A DNA stretch of 64,000 nt from Planctomyces sp. SH-PL14 (lineage in GTDB: Bacteria > Planctomycetota > Planctomycetia > Planctomycetales > Planctomycetaceae), in the NCBI RefSeq assembly GCF_001610835.1, contig NZ_CP011270.1, positions 4,916,001 to 4,980,000 on the forward strand, read 5' to 3'. Positions 37,023-48,548 of the stretch are shown here, piece after piece. Made by a program: the position numbers and the translations under genes. A model generated the notes under the pieces. It did not search any database, was not told the origin of the DNA, and saw only the letters and a program-made list of their open reading frames with translations. Within the stretch, counting starts at the first letter, position 1, and the number at the start of each line of letters is the position of its first letter.

Positions 37023-38192
37023 ATGTGGCGGTGTCGGTCCCGATCGTTCTCCTCGCTGCACCCAGCGTGCGCGCTCCTCGCGTGCGCGCTGGCGGCACTG
37101 TCGGGATGCGGAACGACCCAGGCCCGGATCGCCACGGACCAGATGCTCGCCTCGGACGCCGTCGATCACGCGGTGTCGCATCTCGACTTCTCCCCGCTCT
37201 CCGGGCAGAAGGTGTTCTTCGACGACAAGTTCCTGCAGCAGCCCCCGGGCGTCATCATCGGCGTCGGGGTTGTGAATCAGATCTATGTGGCGAGCGCCCT
37301 GCGGCAGCACCTGCTTGCCTCGGGGGTTCTGCTGGCGGACAAGCTGGAGAACGCCGACATCGTCATGGAGGCCCGGGTCGGGATCCTGGGGGCGGACCGC
37401 CACGACCTGACCTACGGTCTCCCGGCTTCGGCCGCCAACAACCTGGCCGCAAGCGCCGCGACGGCCGCCACGCAGGTGCCGATCGTCATCCCGGAAGTCT
37501 CCCTGGCCCGCCGGGTCGATCAGACCGCCGCCGCCAAGATCGCCTGTTACGCGTACGCCCGCGACACGCGGGAGCGGATCTGGCAGTCCGGGACCTCGCT
37601 GGCCCGCTCCACCTCTAAGGACTCCTGGCTCTTCGGCGCGGGACCGTTCCAGAAAACGACCGTGGAGAACGGCGTCCAGTTCGCGGGGACCAGCTTCTCG
37701 CCGTTCGGCAAGGGCCCGAAGAAGCAGCGGATCGACGCGAGTTTCGATCGCTCCGTGGTCTTCAAGGAGGGGCACAAGGTGAAGCCCCCCGAAGAGGCCA
37801 AGACCGCCACTCCCGCCATCCAGCAGGCCGCCGCCGAGGTGAAGGCCCCCGATCCCAAGGCCCCGGGCGACAAGCTGTCCGATTCGAAATCGGCTGATGC
37901 CAAGGGGGCGGCCTCCGGGACCGCACCCAAGGAGCTGGAAAAGGTCGCCGAAGCGCCGCAGCTCCTCCCCGCAGGCGACTCGCAGGCCCCACGGCCCTTC
38001 CCCGGTCCCCCCTCCCCGGCCGTCGCCCCGTCGGGCAGCACCCCGCCCGAGGGCCCTGCCGCCGACTCCGCTCCGAAGACCGAGGCCGGGCCCGAGACGG
38101 CGGACGATCAGCCGCGCCCCGCTCCGGCTCGCGCCGCCGCTGCGGAGGAGGCCACCGAGGCCCCCTCCCGCTTCCCCTGGGCACCCCGCTGA
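37023..38192 (+). CDS. Lipoprotein of DUF6655-like type with Pro/Ala-rich tail
   Basis: A 389-residue protein with a lipoprotein signal ending in the lipobox LSGC (Cys29), followed by GTTQARIATDQMLASDAVDHA. The first 230 residues include KVFFDDKFLQQPPG, NADIVMEARVGILGADRHD and a run of Ala. They form a compact domain that I associate with the planctomycete DUF6655 family, from memory and without a search. The last 140 residues are low-complexity Pro, Ala, Ser and Glu. Probably anchored in the outer or inner membrane. Function unknown. It is the last gene before the tRNA-rRNA cluster. Confidence 0.72.
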   Translation: MWRCRSRSFSSLHPACALLACALAALSGCGTTQARIATDQMLASDAVDHAVSHLDFSPLSGQKVFFDDKFLQQPPGVIIGVGVVNQIYVASALRQHLLASGVLLADKLENADIVMEARVGILGADRHDLTYGLPASAANNLAASAATAATQVPIVIPEVSLARRVDQTAAAKIACYAYARDTRERIWQSGTSLARSTSKDSWLFGAGPFQKTTVENGVQFAGTSFSPFGKGPKKQRIDASFDRSVVFKEGHKVKPPEEAKTATPAIQQAAAEVKAPDPKAPGDKLSDSKSADAKGAASGTAPKELEKVAEAPQLLPAGDSQAPRPFPGPPSPAVAPSGSTPPEGPAADSAPKTEAGPETADDQPRPAPARAAAAEEATEAPSRFPWAPR

Positions 38193-38380
38193 ACCTGCCG
38201 CCGGAGCCGCGTGTCTCAGAGGAGATTGTTCGGCTGTTCACTGCCTTGCGGCCACAAGGTGGGCCTCGCGCCTCCCTTCTGTCGTCGCCCCGCCAATTTT
38301 TTGACTTCAACGCTTGTCCGCGCGGGCCGGGTGCCGATAAGATCGCCCACTCGCCTCATGACTGGGGCGAAACGCATTTA

Positions 38381-38454
<74 letters not shown>

Positions 38455-38546
38455 TTTGGAGAAAGGTTTTCGGTCGTCAGTTTTCCGTTCTCGGCGCAAG
38501 CTGGGAATCGCTGGCGACTGATGGCTGAGACCGGCAACTCCTCCCA

Positions 38547-38619
38547 GGGGACGTAGCTCAATTGGGAGAGCACCGGCTTTGCAAGCCGGGGGTTGAGGGT
38601 TCGATCCCCTTCGTCTCCA
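38547..38619 (+). tRNA. tRNA-Ala (TGC)
   Basis: 73 nt with acceptor stem GGGGACG/CGTCTCC (one G-U pair), the D-loop GCTCAATTGGGAGAGC, anticodon TGC in CTTTGCAAG, and T-arm GAGGGTTCGATCCCC. It follows tRNA-Ile by 92 bp, the classic Ile-Ala spacer pair. Confidence 0.97.
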
Positions 38620-38682
38620 TGAACGGTTGTTGAAGCTCGCGAGAGTCCTTCCGCAAAAGTTCAAAAAAGTGGTCCCGGACGA

Positions 38683-38710
38683 TTGACCCCAAGTTGTCGC
38701 CCGATAGACT
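38683..38710 (+). promoter_or_regulatory. rRNA promoter P1
   Basis: -35 TTGACC (38683-38688) and -10 TAGACT (38705-38710) with a 16-nt spacer, in the first tandem unit. Confidence 0.65.
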
Positions 38711-38832
38711 GCTCGACCCGCCCGGCCGACACGGCCAAGTGGCTCGAAAGAGCTGGTTGGAAGTTGTTGATGCGAGTGGGTTTCGGACGATTCGGTGAAA
38801 ACTGAATCGAAAGAAAAAGTGGTCGCGAGAGG

Positions 38833-38860
38833 TTGACTCCAAGTCGCCGATCGATAGACT
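38833..38860 (+). promoter_or_regulatory. rRNA promoter P2
   Basis: -35 TTGACT (38833-38838) and -10 TAGACT (38855-38860) with a 16-nt spacer, at the same relative place as P1 in the second unit. Confidence 0.65.
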
Positions 38861-38993
38861 GCCCGACCCGCCGGCCGACAAGGCCAAGTGACTCGCGAGA
38901 GTTGATTGGAAGTTGTTGGCGGAGATGGGTTTCGGTTGAACTGGCGAGAAACAGGTTGACCGAAAAAGTGGTTCGAAAAAAGTTTTCAGACGC

Positions 38994-39022
38994 TTGACGA
39001 ACTGAAACGCGAACCTTAAACT
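38994..39022 (+). promoter_or_regulatory. rRNA promoter P3
   Basis: -35 TTGACG (38994-38999) and -10 TAAACT (39017-39022) with a 17-nt spacer, preceded by an A/T-rich stretch. It is the closest promoter to 23S, about 300 bp from it. Confidence 0.65.
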
Positions 39023-39111
39023 TCTCGACCCGCACGAAACCAATCGTGCGAGCGACACCGGAAGGTGAAGCACCACAAGGAGTTACGCCGAGAGGCGATC
39101 TTCGGGTGGTC

Positions 39112-39121
39112 TGATCTTTGA
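39112..39121 (+). promoter_or_regulatory. boxA-like antitermination site
   Basis: TGATCTTTGA resembles the rRNA boxA consensus (TGCTCTTTA) and sits in the 23S leader after P3 and just before the processing stem. This is where NusB/S10-type antitermination sites lie. Confidence 0.5.
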
Positions 39122-39127
39122 AAAGTT

Positions 39128-39144
39128 GGTTGAAGCAAGTGTGG
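39128..39144 (+). other. 5' half of the 23S processing stem
   Basis: GGTTGAAGCAAGTGTGG pairs with the sequence at 42307-42326 across the 23S gene. Such long stems are the RNase III sites of pre-23S RNA. Confidence 0.65.
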
Positions 39145-39326
39145 CATCTCAAAATGGCAACGTAAGTTGTAGTTTTGCGATCTTAGGAACTTGAACGTCT
39201 ATCAGGTTTTGCGAAGCGAGTCTCGCGGAAACGCGAGATTGTATCGTGAGAGCTGTGACCTGGTTCTGTTCTGTGCTGCCGGGGTGGCTTAGCTGTCACT
39301 CGGGTTGAGCGGATTGGAACTATTTT

Positions 39327-42193
<2,867 letters not shown>

Positions 42194-42306
42194 ATTTTAG
42201 TTCTGGATCGTTCGCCGGCCCTGTTCGCAGGGTCGGACGCGAGAGCAGGATTAGGTCAAAACCATATCGCAAAGCGATATCACAGCGCCTGGTGGACGAA
42301 TAGGTT

Positions 42307-42326
42307 CCACACACTTGCTTCAAACC
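42307..42326 (+). other. 3' half of the 23S processing stem
   Basis: CCACACACTTGCTTCAAACC is complementary to 39128-39144 with one small irregularity. It lies between 23S and 5S. Confidence 0.65.
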
Positions 42327-42368
42327 ATCTTGATACTCCGGCTGAGTCCTAACGGGCTCAGTCGGACA

Positions 42369-42479
42369 TCTCGGTGACTTTATCTAGAGGGTCACACTCG
42401 TTCCCATTCCGAACACGACCGTTAAGCCTCTGGAGCCGATGATAGTGCCGAAAGGTGCGAAAGTAGGTTATTGCCGGGA
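42369..42479 (+). rRNA. 5S ribosomal RNA
   Basis: About 111 nt. The terminal stem TCTCGGTGA/TTGCCGGGA closes it. TTCCCATTCCGAACACG is the conserved loop B/C block and GAAAGTAGGTTATTGCC the 3' part. It follows 23S by 175 bp and is followed at once by a terminator. Confidence 0.94.
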
Positions 42480-42485
42480 ACTTTT

Positions 42486-42521
42486 AAACCTCTCTTGGTT
42501 CACTCCAAGAGAGGTTTTTTT
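42486..42521 (+). terminator. Rho-independent terminator of the rRNA unit
   Basis: AAACCTCTCTTGG pairs with CCAAGAGAGGTTT (12-13 bp) around a short loop, followed by an uninterrupted T run. A textbook terminator. Confidence 0.93.
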
Positions 42522-42588
42522 GTGCGCGCTGAGCTGACCTCCAGATCCGATTCCCGTCGGAACGTTGGATTATAGAGGGACGGGGCGC

Positions 42589-44082
42589 TCAGGCGGAATC
42601 GAAAGGCCGGAGTGCCGCCAGGAGATTGACGGGACGCTCTTCGGGATGCAGGGCCAGGCAACAGGAGAGCAGCTCCGGCAGTTGTTGTGCGATGGCGGGG
42701 CCGAGTTCGTCGTGCGCATTGGCGAAGGCGACGCGAAGTTCAGCACTGGAAGGCGTGGCGTGGCCCCGTCCGGCAGGAGATTGACCGGTCAGAAGGAAGT
42801 GCAGGATCGCTCCGAATCCATAGACATCGGCTGAGGGGGCGGCCGGGTGATGTGGGTCGGCCAGGAGCTCCGGTGCCAGGAATCCGGGTGTTCCCCCCGC
42901 GGTGCCTGGATGGTGAGGGCGGTCGCGCTGTTGGGCGAAGCCGAAATCGGTCAGCAGAACGTGTCCGTTTCGGGTGCGGAGGACATTGGCAGGGCTGAGA
43001 TCCCCGTGGGTTATTCCCAAGGAGTGGGCCGCGGCCAGGGCCTCGGCGATCTGACGGGCAATGCTGAGTGTTTCGCGCAGCAGGTGGTTGTTGCGATTCC
43101 ATTCGGCGAGCCTGGTGCCATCGATCCATTGGAGGACCAGGAACGGCGCGGCGGCGCGAGTGATTCCCCATCCGCGGACTCCGACGATGCCGGGGTGGTC
43201 GAGTCGGCGGAGGATCTCATGCTCCCGGACGAGAGCGGCGACGGCGCGGGGGTCGCTCCACTGGTCCTTCTTGAGGAATTTGACGGCGACCGTCTCTCCG
43301 TTCGTCCGGTCGAGAGCGCGGTAGACCTTCGAAAAGCTTCCCTCACCGGCCATCTGTTGGAGCAGCAGGTCGGTCTGCCGGTGTGTCGGGTTGAGATCGG
43401 GGTCAGAAATTCCCCGAACGGGTGCTCCGGGCAGGGATTCCGCCGCCCGCCGGGAGGAAATTGCGTCATCGATCCGGTGGCGGGCGCGGCGGACCGTCCG
43501 TTCGGCGCAGTTCAGTTCCGCGGCGATCTCCGCGGAGGTCAGTCCCTGAAGCGATCGAATCAGGACCTCCCGATCGGTGGGCCGCAGCGAGGCGACAAGC
43601 TGCTCGACTTCCTCCTCCAGAACGGCGGCCGCCTCGGCCGGCGCCGCGGAGGCAACCGGCTCGAGCGAGGCACCGTCCGAAATCTCACGGGCGACGCTCC
43701 GCCTCCCGGCCCAGTGCCGGCGCGACTGCTTCGCGATTTTTCGGCGGGTGATCGTGACCAGAAGGGCCCACAGATCGTCGGCGGTTTCCGTTTCGGGAAA
43801 CCCTGAGTCGTCCCGCAGGCGGATGAAGAAGCTCCGGTAGGCCGAGAGCACGACGTCTTCCGCATCGATCCGGCGGGCGAGACGCCGCGAGAGGCGGCGT
43901 CGGGCCAGCTCGACCAGCTTGGAAAAGTACTGGCGAAAGAGGGCGTCGGCCGCCCCCGGGTGTCCCTGGCGGCAGGCCGCCAGGATCTCGGCGGTTGTTG
44001 CACCGCCCGGCAGCGGTCCCGCAATTCGCGGTGGAATCGGCGGAGGCAGAGGCTCGGATGGGGGCAGGGGCGGAACGGTCAT
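42589..44082 (-). CDS. Fusion of an ECF-type sigma factor with a Ser/Thr protein kinase
   Basis: A 497-residue single chain. Residues 30-205 look like an ECF sigma factor: region 2 with [20 protein letters not shown] and [16 protein letters not shown], then region 4 with [20 protein letters not shown] and the [20 protein letters not shown]. From about 235 a complete Hanks-type kinase domain follows: Gly loop GEGSFSKV (247-254), Lys268 in VAVK, catalytic Asp361 in [10 protein letters not shown] and DFG at 379-381. The usual HRD arginine is Gly, so it is a non-RD kinase. In planctomycetes ECF factors often lie next to kinases; here both are one protein. It may autoregulate promoter binding by phosphorylation. 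No transmembrane segment. It converges on the rRNA terminator. Confidence 0.9.
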   Translation of the reverse strand: MTVPPLPPSEPLPPPIPPRIAGPLPGGATTAEILAACRQGHPGAADALFRQYFSKLVELARRRLSRRLARRIDAEDVVLSAYRSFFIRLRDDSGFPETETADDLWALLVTITRRKIAKQSRRHWAGRRSVAREISDGASLEPVASAAPAEAAAVLEEEVEQLVASLRPTDREVLIRSLQGLTSAEIAAELNCAERTVRRARHRIDDAISSRRAAESLPGAPVRGISDPDLNPTHRQTDLLLQQMAGEGSFSKVYRALDRTNGETVAVKFLKKDQWSDPRAVAALVREHEILRRLDHPGIVGVRGWGITRAAAPFLVLQWIDGTRLAEWNRNNHLLRETLSIARQIAEALAAAHSLGITHGDLSPANVLRTRNGHVLLTDFGFAQQRDRPHHPGTAGGTPGFLAPELLADPHHPAAPSADVYGFGAILHFLLTGQSPAGRGHATPSSAELRVAFANAHDELGPAIAQQLPELLSCCLALHPEERPVNLLAALRPFDSA

Positions 44083-44207
44083 GGAATTCTGGCCGAAATC
44101 GTTCCCGCCGGCGAATCCGCTGTCCGGGGTCGGGCCTGCAATGCCATCTCTCCCGGGGGCGGTCTCCTGTCGGAGGTCGCCGGAAGGTCCTGATCCGGAG
44201 GTGCGCG

Positions 44208-44480
44208 ATGGCGATGGTCGTGACGGAGCCGTGTTTCGGCTGCAAGTATACCGATTGCGTGGTGGTCTGCCCGGCGGAGTGTTTCTACGAAGGGGCGCAG
44301 ATGCTGTTCATTCATCCCGACGAATGCATCGACTGCGGGGCGTGCGTTCCGGAATGCCCGGTCGCCGCGATCTACCACGAGGGGGACGTCCCGGCCCGCT
44401 GGACGGACTACATCGCGCTGAACGGCGAGATGGCTCCCCTCTCCCCGCACATCACAACCCGGAAGCCACCGCTGATATGA
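44208..44480 (+). CDS. fdxA: Seven-iron ferredoxin ([3Fe-4S] and [4Fe-4S])
   Basis: A 90-residue electron carrier closely resembling the Azotobacter FdI type. By alignment with it, Cys9, Cys17 and Cys50 would hold the 3Fe cluster and Cys21, Cys40, Cys43 and Cys46 the 4Fe cluster ([14 protein letters not shown] and [12 protein letters not shown]). [14 protein letters not shown] matches the conserved extension, although the longer FdI C-terminal tail is missing. ATG 44208 has CCGGAGG at good spacing; the longer frame upstream overlaps the divergent sigma-kinase gene. Cytoplasmic; partners are unknown, since no oxidoreductase is adjacent. Confidence 0.93.
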   Translation: MAMVVTEPCFGCKYTDCVVVCPAECFYEGAQMLFIHPDECIDCGACVPECPVAAIYHEGDVPARWTDYIALNGEMAPLSPHITTRKPPLI

Positions 44481-44921
44481 ATGCGGTTCCGGTCCAGCCT
44501 CTGCCGGCCACCGGAGTCGACAGGACCGGCACAGGTCCTGGGCGTCGGATTTCCCGCCTTGAATCATGGATTTGCCGCGAAGCGGAGCGGCGGTTGGATC
44601 CGACGCTCGACGGCATACTGTTTGCCTATATCCTGAGCAATGAGTGGGGAGGGCACGCAATTGTCGGGAATTTCCTCTGTATTCTCTGACAACACCTCGC
44701 ATGGCTGCGAGGTTTGTGTGCATTCCTGCTGAAGAGAAGGGCACTGTGCCCGACTCTGCCTGTTTGAGGCAGCATGAGTTGACGGACCGCCAGCGGAGTA
44801 GGACGAAGTTCCGGTGGATCGGTGGAGCGCTCGACTTCGGCACCGGGCGGGGACATGGTTCCCTGTCTCCCTGAGAACATGCAGGCGCCTCGCCACATGA
44901 TTTCGTTTGGAGAATTGACTG
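44481..44921. other. 441-bp gap before glnA, no gene seen
   Basis: No coding frame with a sensible start or family resemblance was found. The stretch must carry the glnA promoter, and TATTCT near 44683 and TTGACG at 44779-44784 are the best fragments, but neither forms a complete pair. A small CTGCCT/AGGCAG hairpin lies near 44757-44773. No sigma54 signature was seen. Confidence 0.4.
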
Positions 44922-45944
44922 ATGGCTTCCGCCGACAAGTACAAGTTGGAGTACGTGTGGCTCGACGGCTACCTGCCCGAGCCGAACCTGCGCAGCAAGA
45001 CAAAGGTCGTCTCGAAGGCCCCCAAGACCGTCGCCGACCTCCCGCTGTGGGGCTTTGACGGCAGCTCGACCCAGCAGGCTGAAGGCAAGAGCTCGGACTG
45101 CGTTCTGAAGCCGGTCGCCCTCTATCCGGACTCGACCCGGAAGAACGGCTTCCTGGTCATGTGCGAAGTTCTCCTCCCGAATGGCGAACCGCATCCGTCG
45201 AACTTCCGCGCCACGGTCGAAGAGTCGGAAGACCTCTGGATCGGGTTCGAGCAGGAATATTTCTTCTGGGAAGAGGGCAAGCCCCTCGGATTCCCGACGG
45301 AAGGCTACCCGGCTCCGCAGGGTCCGTACTACACCGGCGTCGGCTACAAGAACGTCGGCTCGGTCGCCCGCCAGATCGCTGAAGAACACATCGACATTTG
45401 CCTCGACGCCGGCATCGAGCTCGAGGGGATCAACGCCGAAGTGGCGAAGGGTCAGTGGGAATTCCAGATCTTCGGCAAGGGTTCGAAGAAGGTCTGCGAC
45501 GACATGTGGATGGCCCGCTACCTCCTGCTCCGCCTGACCGAAGAGTACGGCGTCGACATCAACTGGCACTGCAAGCCGCTGGGCAAGGACGTCGACTGGA
45601 ACGGCTCGGGCATGCACACGAACTTCTCGACCGCGATCCTCCGGGACAAGGGCGGCAAGGAATACTTCGAGAAGCTGATGGGCGCCTTCGACAAGTTCAA
45701 GGACGAGCACATCGCCGCCTACGGTCCGGACAACCACATGCGGCTGACCGGTCTCCACGAAACGCAGTCGATCGACAAGTTCAACTACGGTGTCGCCAAC
45801 CGCGGCGCTTCGATCCGGATCCCCCACAGCTTCGTCGCTGGCGACGCTTACAAGGGCTACCTCGAAGACCGCCGGCCGAACAGCCAGGCCGACCCGTACA
45901 AGATCGTCAGCCGGATCCTCAAGACGATCAAGTCGATCGCCTAG
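44922..45944 (+). CDS. glnII: Glutamine synthetase, type II (eukaryote-like)
   Basis: Makes glutamine from glutamate, ammonia and ATP. The 340-residue length and the motifs identify GSII rather than the 470-residue GSI: LPLWGFDGSSTQQAEG, then IGFEQEYFFWEEGKPLGFPT with the metal-binding glutamates. NGSGMHTNFST is the nucleotide/glutamate region, and NRGASIRIPHSFVAG lies near the C-terminus. GSII lacks the adenylylation site of GSI, so control is expected at transcription. It has its own terminator just behind it. A type II enzyme is known in some bacteria, including several planctomycetes and rhizobia. Confidence 0.94.
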   Translation: MASADKYKLEYVWLDGYLPEPNLRSKTKVVSKAPKTVADLPLWGFDGSSTQQAEGKSSDCVLKPVALYPDSTRKNGFLVMCEVLLPNGEPHPSNFRATVEESEDLWIGFEQEYFFWEEGKPLGFPTEGYPAPQGPYYTGVGYKNVGSVARQIAEEHIDICLDAGIELEGINAEVAKGQWEFQIFGKGSKKVCDDMWMARYLLLRLTEEYGVDINWHCKPLGKDVDWNGSGMHTNFSTAILRDKGGKEYFEKLMGAFDKFKDEHIAAYGPDNHMRLTGLHETQSIDKFNYGVANRGASIRIPHSFVAGDAYKGYLEDRRPNSQADPYKIVSRILKTIKSIA

Positions 45945-45982
45945 TTCCGACTGGGATCGGACCTCGATAGTCTCTCCTCGAA

Positions 45983-46018
45983 GCGCATCGTCCTCACTGT
46001 GGGGGCGATGCGTTTTTC
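45983..46018 (+). terminator. Terminator after glutamine synthetase
   Basis: GCGCATCG and CGATGCGT bracket an inner CCTCAC/GTGGGG pair, followed by TTTTTCTTTT. It starts 39 bp after the glnII stop. Confidence 0.9.
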
Positions 46019-46072
46019 TTTTGGGCCGCTGAGTCTTCTCCGGACGAGTGTTTCTGGAATCGTGGTGGCTGC

Positions 46073-46609
46073 TCATTCGGAAGCAGGAGGGGCACTGGCG
46101 AGGGGAAAATGGTCGAGGCCGCGGTGGGCGAGTTCCCAGCTGAGGGCATCTCCTTCCGGTAAATCGGCCGCGCCGAGCCGGCGGAGGAAGTAGAGGCACT
46201 GGGCCCGGTGGTGCATTCCGTGCGTCGCGATGTGGACGAGGCCCGCTCCGAGCGGCTTTCTCCGGGGAGGATTGTCGAGAGCGTCGACGAACTCGTCGTC
46301 CGCCCGGTCCTCGCGCTCGACCGATTCGCCCAGGGCCAGCAGCTCCGCCGCCACGCGATCGAGTCGCTCGATCAGTCCGGCGATCGAATTCGCGGCTTCT
46401 CCGGGAACGTTTTCCCGTTGAGGAGATCCGGTCATCAGATCGCACCAGCATTCCATGTTGCTGATCATGTGGACGAAGGTGCGACGGAGTGTCCGGTAGC
46501 CGAGGTCGAACTCCTGGTCCAGCGCGGCGTCCGGCAGCTTTGCCGCTCGCAGCAGCAGCTCCCGGGTTGTCCAAGCGTCGTGCCGCAGCAGGCGTTCGAG
46601 AATCGTCAT
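46073..46609 (-). CDS. DinB-family four-helix metalloprotein
   Basis: A 178-residue helical protein with the three metal-binding histidines of the DinB/YfiT fold: His47 in TFVHMISN, and His130 and His134 in IATHGMHHRAQ. Helix pattern and length fit the family, whose members include thiol transferases and proteins of unknown role. The N-terminus MTILERLLRHDAWTTREL is typical. The next gene on this strand, the M19-like protein, ends about 57 bp upstream of it, so the two may be transcribed together. A specific substrate is not predictable. Confidence 0.85.
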   Translation of the reverse strand: MTILERLLRHDAWTTRELLLRAAKLPDAALDQEFDLGYRTLRRTFVHMISNMECWCDLMTGSPQRENVPGEAANSIAGLIERLDRVAAELLALGESVEREDRADDEFVDALDNPPRRKPLGAGLVHIATHGMHHRAQCLYFLRRLGAADLPEGDALSWELAHRGLDHFPLASAPPASE

Positions 46610-46666
46610 GGCTCTATCGGTACAGACATTCGATGGGCTGGTCGCCTACTGTGGCAACAGGTTCGG

Positions 46667-48061
46667 TCAGGCCGACGGTGTGCTGTCGACGAGGACATCG
46701 CGGCAGACGCGGAGCACGTTCTCTCCAAGGATCTTTCGGATGTCGTCGTCCTTGTAGCCCCGCTGGACGAGGCCGACAGTGAAGAGGGGCCAGTTGGTCC
46801 AGGCGAGGCTGTCCTGCCGGGGCCAGTTTCCGCCGAGGGCGCCGTCGGGCCAGAGGGCGGCGAAGCGGGTGCGGCGGGCCGCGCGGCGGGGGACTTTGGC
46901 GTTTTCGGCGGCGCTGTGCTGGGAGGTGTGGGAGACGTCCGTCCCGATCGCGACGTGTTCGACACCGAAGGTTTTCGCGGCGTAGTCGATGTGGTCGAGG
47001 AGGGCGGCAATGTCGCCGGTCCGGGCCAGGAACGGGGCGATGCAGCAGATCCCGATGAGGCCGCCGGTGTCGCAGATGGCGCGGATCACCTCGTCCGGCT
47101 TGGAGCGGATGTGGCTGTTGAGGGCGCCGCAGACCGTGTGGCTCGCGACCATCGGCTTTTTCGAGGCTTTGGCGGCTTCGAGACTGGTCTTCCAGCCGGA
47201 ATGCGCGACGTCGACGATCACACCGACGCGGTTCATCTCTTCGATGGCCAGTCGCCCGAGGTCGCTGAGGCCGCCGTTGGCCGGCTCCGCGCAGCCGTCG
47301 CCGAGCATGTTGCGGCGGTTGTAGGTGAGGTGCATCATCCGGATGCCGAGTTGGTAGAAGACCCGGATGTAGCCGAGCTCCTCTTCCGCCGTGACCCAGG
47401 CCTGCGGGAGTGGAACGCCGTTGCCCGTGAGATAGAGGCAGTGCCGGTCGGCCTTCTTGGCGGCGAGGATGTCGTCGGGCTGGGTGGCGCGGACGAGCGT
47501 GCCGCGGAGTTTGTCCCCCAGGTAGGTGAAACGGGCCAGCCGCTTGAGGAGCATCAGCGGGTCCTGCCCCTCCTCGCCGGCGTTCTGGAAGATGGCGGTG
47601 ACGCCGCTGCAGGTCAGCGCCTCGCGGAACTCTTCGCTCTCGAGCGTGCTGAGCGCCGGCCGGATCATCCCCATCTCTTCGCGGGCGTCCTGCATCTCGG
47701 CGTCGGAGGCCTTCGCCTCGTCGAGGGCCTTGAGGGCGGCGCCGTCGACCGCGGCGCGGGGGGCGAAACCGTAGGAATCGAAGACGAGGCTCTCCCGATG
47801 CAGCGCCAGTCCCCGTTCCAGCTCGGCCGGCGTGGGCCGGAGGATGGCGAGAGCGGCGTCGCGGACGCGGGCGATTCCGGCGTGAGCCGTGGCCATCAGG
47901 GGATGCGGCCGCAGAGTGGCGGAGGGGGAGGGTGAGGGGGACGGGGCGGGTGTCGAATCCTTTTCCTGGGCCGAGGCGGTCAGGGCCAGGCTGGCGGCGG
48001 AGAGTCCGGCTGCGGTTCCGAGAAACTGACGGCGGGGAAGCGGAGTGTCGAAGGGGGGCAT
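46667..48061 (-). CDS. Tat-exported M19 (membrane dipeptidase) family protein with altered metal site
   Basis: A 464-residue protein with an N-terminal twin-arginine signal (RRQFLGTAAGLSAASLALTASA). The M19 barrel is recognisable from DVAHSGWKTSLEA (His287) and IGTDVSH (Asp375) and by overall layout. Two usual zinc ligands are not where they should be: the N-terminal HXD motif reads FDSYGF (94-99), and the LTHN motif reads LTYN (245-248). So one or both metals may be lost or rebuilt from other residues. M19 enzymes cleave dipeptides, but catalysis here is uncertain. An exported role is clear. Confidence 0.85.
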   Translation of the reverse strand: MPPFDTPLPRRQFLGTAAGLSAASLALTASAQEKDSTPAPSPSPSPSATLRPHPLMATAHAGIARVRDAALAILRPTPAELERGLALHRESLVFDSYGFAPRAAVDGAALKALDEAKASDAEMQDAREEMGMIRPALSTLESEEFREALTCSGVTAIFQNAGEEGQDPLMLLKRLARFTYLGDKLRGTLVRATQPDDILAAKKADRHCLYLTGNGVPLPQAWVTAEEELGYIRVFYQLGIRMMHLTYNRRNMLGDGCAEPANGGLSDLGRLAIEEMNRVGVIVDVAHSGWKTSLEAAKASKKPMVASHTVCGALNSHIRSKPDEVIRAICDTGGLIGICCIAPFLARTGDIAALLDHIDYAAKTFGVEHVAIGTDVSHTSQHSAAENAKVPRRAARRTRFAALWPDGALGGNWPRQDSLAWTNWPLFTVGLVQRGYKDDDIRKILGENVLRVCRDVLVDSTPSA

Positions 48062-48163
48062 CGGCAGGTTGGGGAAGGAGGATCGTGGGGCGGGCAGTCT
48101 TCTCTTGCTGAGGCGTTTGGCGATTGAGGGAGGCGTGTTCGATCTCTCGGGGACCTTCGCGCC

Positions 48164-48481
48164 GCGTTCTCGCCGGCACGACGATGCTCCCTCAGGCCCA
48201 ACGTGCGACGGCAGCCGGGGTCAAGGGGGCCTCGCCCCTTTGCCGCCGGAGGCGCTTCCATGAGGCCCCGTGGGATACAACGGACGTCCGTTTTGTGGAG
48301 CCGGCGTTGAAGACTCAACGCTTGTTCTGCAATCCCCGCGGGTTGGTGAGCGAGCATCCGACACGGTGGCCGCGTTTGGACACGCGCTCCTTCAGTGAGA
48401 TCGAGACAGGCCAGGCCTCCGGCGGGCAAAGGGGCGTTGCCCCCTTGCATCCCCCACCAGGGTAGCCCCTGGACCCGGTTC
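48164..48481 (+). repeat. Dispersed structured repeat, copy F (full length, short tips)
   Basis: Plus-orientation copy between two minus-strand genes (M19 start and DUF1501 stop). Tips are CCTC and CGTT. The central hairpin GCGTTGA/TCAACGC is perfect. Outer end CGCCGGCACGACG resembles copy E. About 100 bp on the M19 side and 70 bp on the DUF1501 side hold nothing recognisable. Confidence 0.9.
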
Positions 48482-48548
48482 TTAGGCCTTCTTGTCTTTG
48501 AGTCTTTGTGTTGAACCACGGACCGGTCGATCCGCAGAGCGCTGGCCG

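Larger units (their letters stand above)
38663..39030 (+). repeat. Tandem promoter repeats (two full 150-bp units plus a partial third) upstream of 23S
   Basis: Units begin AAAAAGTGGT at 38663, 38814 and 38963 (lengths about 151, 149 and 68). Each holds a TTGAC box, a TAGACT/TAAACT box, then CTCGACCCG or CCCGACCCG. The first two continue with GGCCGACA, GGCCAAGTG and GGAAGTTGTTG. The unit was evidently duplicated, and the A-rich starts resemble UP elements. The stretch carries no gene. Confidence 0.85.

Noticed and set aside
44079-46574. An 831-codon minus-strand open frame across ferredoxin and glutamine synthetase
   Set aside because: It overlaps two certain genes on the other strand; its sequence has the Arg/Pro/Gly bias of GC-rich shadows.
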